DNA of 13,300 bases from CTSoil-075 sp964292325 (GTDB taxonomy: Bacteria > Bacillota > Negativicutes > DSM-13327), in assembly GCA_964292325.1 (NCBI GenBank), contig CAXYVG010000094.1, forward strand, positions 1 through 13,300. Reading direction: 5' to 3'. Shown here piece by piece: positions 13,299-13,300 of this stretch; the stretch's first letter is position 1; every line of letters starts with the position of its first letter. The notes beneath the pieces are model-generated. The model had not been told where the DNA came from, did no database searches, and saw nothing but the letters and a program-made list of their open reading frames with translations. The position numbers were made by a program, and so were the translations under genes.

Positions 13299-13300
13299 CA

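Noticed and set aside
1..13300. CRISPR array, insertion sequence or prophage.
   Set aside because: No regularly spaced direct repeats, transposase, integrase or phage genes were seen; all genes look like normal chromosomal ones.

Overview
This 13.3 kb window looks like chromosome of a low-GC, anaerobic, probably spore-forming Firmicute. The pieces that suggest this are an oxygen-sensitive class III ribonucleotide reductase, a SpoVB-like flippase, A/T-rich intergenic DNA and strong GGAGG-type ribosome binding sites. A Negativicutes member of the Sporomusa/Pelosinus type is my best guess, but it is an inference from gene content and style, not a match I could run.

Layout: bases 1 to about 9475 carry eight genes, all on the minus strand. 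In transcription order they are a DUF2164 protein, rmuC, an SbmA/YddA-type ABC exporter with fused ATPase, a zinc-ribbon membrane protein, a DUF1653 protein, a SpoVB-like MOP flippase, and nrdD-nrdG. nrdD and nrdG overlap by ATGA. DUF2164 and rmuC are 8 bp apart and the ABC gene follows after 71 bp, so these three may be one operon. A strong hairpin with T-runs on both strands separates the flippase from nrdDG. Bases 9894 to 13298 run the other way and form a tight plus-strand operon: a membrane sensor histidine kinase, a TctB-like small subunit and a TctA-like large subunit of a tripartite tricarboxylate transporter (TTT). The periplasmic binding protein (TctC) and the response regulator expected for such a system are not in the window.

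Two intergenic stretches exceed 300 bp. The one before nrdD (3069-3477) holds a plausible sigma-A promoter, two tandem A/T dyads at its start site and the bidirectional terminator. The divergent region (9475-9893) holds a good promoter for DUF2164-rmuC with a dyad filling its spacer, two consecutive GC-rich hairpins that look like a structured RNA or a dispersed palindromic repeat, and an ATTACAA dyad near the kinase gene.

The points most worth a second look are: the tctB gene, which seems to lack a normal start codon and has ATA at the ideal distance from its Shine-Dalgarno; the two GC-rich hairpins at 9570-9692; a 12-bp word repeated three times (once as a hairpin pair at the left edge and once in the leader of the DUF1653 gene); and a dyad shared by the nrdD and flippase upstream regions. 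I did not find a clear, wholly new multi-gene system.
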